A DNA stretch of 64,000 nt from Pseudomonas sp. MWU16-30317 (GTDB lineage: Bacteria; Pseudomonadota; Gammaproteobacteria; Pseudomonadales; Pseudomonadaceae), in assembly GCF_020515695.1 (NCBI RefSeq), contig NZ_JAIWJA010000008.1, positions 1 through 64,000 on the forward strand, read 5' to 3'. The notes under the pieces were generated by a model, which did not search any database, was not told where the DNA came from, and saw only the letters and a list, made by a program, of their open reading frames with translations. The first letter of the stretch is position 1, and the number at the start of each line of letters is the position of its first letter. The translations under genes and the position numbers were made by a program. Positions 62,841 through 64,000 of this stretch are shown here, in pieces.

Positions 62841-64000
62841 TCATGGGGCATGCAGCGTCACCGTAACTCCGAGTCGTTCATCCTCTGCATCATCTGCCGC
62901 CCAGACACGGTAATTGCCTGGCCCGATAACAAAGCCTCCCTCCTCGAAACGAGCAAGGATGCGTGGCTCCAGCTGGACCTCGACATCGGCTTGCTCGCCC
63001 GCTGCCAGAAAGACTTTTTCAAATCCGGCGAGGCGTTTGGCAAAGCCGTCTTCGCCCGTTTTTGCGATATAAAGCTGCAACGTCGTGGCGCCAGCGCGCG
63101 GGCCGGTATTGTTCACCCGCACTGATACCTTGCCGGGCTCGTTGACGCGCAGGTCGCTGAATTCGAATGTGCTGTAGGACAACCCGAAGCCGAACGGCAG
63201 CAGCGGCTTGAGACGCTGCCGTGCATACCAGCGATAACCGACATCCGAGCCTTCGATATCGTAGTTGATCGGGATGATCTCGCCTTTACGCGGCATACCG
63301 GGGTTGGAGGTGGTGGTGGCAGGGTCGATCTGCTCGGGGCGCGGCAGTTGCGACTCGCTGGCGGGAAAGGTGATCGGCAAGCGTCCGGACGGATTCACTC
63401 TGCCGAACAGCACGCCAGCCACCGCCGGGGCACCCCCTGAACCGGGATACCAGGCGGCCAGCACAGCGGCGACGTTATCGAGCCAAGGCAACAGCACAGG
63501 GCCGCCGGTCTGCAAGACGACGATGGTGTTGCGGTTGGCTGCGGCGACGGCCTCGATCAAGGCATCCTGATTGCCGTCGAGGCCTAGTCCCTTGGCGTCC
63601 AGCGCCTCCGAGCGCCATTCCTGAGCGAAGACGATCACCGCATCGGCGATCGCCGCCTGCGCAACGGCCAAGGTCACATCCGTGCCGTCGAGAAAATCCA
63701 CCTGCTGCGCCGCGCTTTCTTCCTTGATCGCCTGCACCAGGGAGGACGGTTGGTAAACCTTGGCGACCTGCATGCCCATCATGTCGATGCCCGGCAGCGA
63801 CAGGCTGCCGATAGGGGGCACGCAAGAGGAGCCTCCGCCACACAGCACGCCGTGATCGGCGTGGGCACCGATGACCAACAATCGTTTTGCCCGTTGTGCC
63901 AGGGGAAGCGTGCCCTGAGCATTCTTGAGCAGCACGATGCCTTCCTCGGCCTGGCGTTGGGCGATGAGCCGATGTTGGCTGTAATCGATGGGCAGCGCCG
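62841..64000 (-). CDS. glycoside hydrolase family 3 beta-glucosidase, C-terminal part (partial)
   Basis: The reading frame is open to the window edge, so about 386 C-terminal residues are present and the N terminus, with the catalytic nucleophile domain, lies beyond 64000. The GH3 C-terminal domain begins with AEEGIVLLKN and shows VIGAHADHGVL and AAWYPGSGGAPAVAGVLFG with GRLPITFP; a fibronectin-type III-like domain (PFGFGLSYSTFEFSDL onwards) closes the protein. It probably cleaves beta-glucosides or oligoglucosides; whether it is exported cannot be told from this part. Confidence 0.9.
   Translation of the reverse strand, partial: ALPIDYSQHRLIAQRQAEEGIVLLKNAQGTLPLAQRAKRLLVIGAHADHGVLCGGGSSCVPPIGSLSLPGIDMMGMQVAKVYQPSSLVQAIKEESAAQQVDFLDGTDVTLAVAQAAIADAVIVFAQEWRSEALDAKGLGLDGNQDALIEAVAAANRNTIVVLQTGGPVLLPWLDNVAAVLAAWYPGSGGAPAVAGVLFGRVNPSGRLPITFPASESQLPRPEQIDPATTTSNPGMPRKGEIIPINYDIEGSDVGYRWYARQRLKPLLPFGFGLSYSTFEFSDLRVNEPGKVSVRVNNTGPRAGATTLQLYIAKTGEDGFAKRLAGFEKVFLAAGEQADVEVQLEPRILARFEEGGFVIGPGNYRVWAADDAEDERLGVTVTLHAP

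Noticed and set aside
59770..64000. Genomic island with att site at tRNA-Ser
   Set aside because: No integrase and no direct repeat of the tRNA 3' end within the window; kept only as a question.

Overview
The window is a chromosomal segment of a Pseudomonas, most likely of the fluorescent group; the species cannot be fixed from the sequence alone. The genus call rests on the 23S/5S rRNA sequences, the high G+C codon usage, a complete 13-gene nuo operon with fused nuoCD, a monomeric isocitrate dehydrogenase next to cspD-clpS-clpA-infA-bpt-aat-ftsK-lolA-rarA-crcB-serS-cysG-tusDCBE, and REP-type palindromes. From memory, the core gene order from nuo to yccA matches the P. aeruginosa PA2604-PA2649 region closely.

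Layout. 1-460: end of an rRNA operon (23S 3' tail, 5S, terminator) and a REP pair. 482-838: queD. 1029-3647: a tightly overlapping operon of two duplicated PepSY proteins, an OmpR-type regulator and a histidine kinase. 3776-8656: a Cache-domain chemoreceptor, an AI-2E/PerM family membrane protein and a stand-alone PBP2 (mrdA) paralogue. 8680-10046: an ECF sigma factor with its ChrR-type zinc anti-sigma factor and a promoter that looks autoregulatory; then wrbA. 10875-25823 (minus): nuoN to nuoA, respiratory complex I. 25824-31335: an A+T-richer accessory block with a chaperone-usher fimbrial locus of the DUF1120 type, whose first subunit gene appears reduced to a signal peptide and a C-terminal tail. 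31371-41549 (minus): aceA, an orphan secretin-like periplasmic protein, a small unknown protein, a GNAT enzyme, the ribosomal oxygenase roxA, purB, hflD, mnmA and monomeric idh. 41979-47065: cspD, clpS, clpA, infA, bpt and aat, which together hold the bacterial N-degron machinery. 47502-55075 (plus): ftsK, lolA, rarA, crcB, serS, cysG. 55214-59550 (minus): glutathionyl-hydroquinone reductase, a TrpD2/YbiB-like protein coupled to tusDCBE, and yccA. 59770: tRNA-Ser(UGA), followed by an accessory end with two small proteins, a DUF1275 membrane protein, a glucose-fructose oxidoreductase-like enzyme and a truncated GH3 glycosidase.

How the parts work together. aceA and idh are the two enzymes that compete for isocitrate, and the aceA upstream region carries a palindrome resembling an RccR operator. 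tusDCBE (sulfur relay) and mnmA (2-thiolation) act in one tRNA modification pathway from two loci in this window. aat and bpt make N-degrons that clpS delivers to clpA. Complex I lies between stress and sensing genes and a surface-fimbria locus. No CRISPR array, insertion sequence, integrase or prophage gene was seen. The most unusual points are the decayed DUF1120 subunit gene with a G-quadruplex-prone signal-peptide region, the ECF/ChrR promoter, an SD-sequestering leader hairpin at 34109-34140, the perfect 18-bp inverted repeat at 41906-41948, and the uncharacterised PepSY-PepSY-two-component operon.
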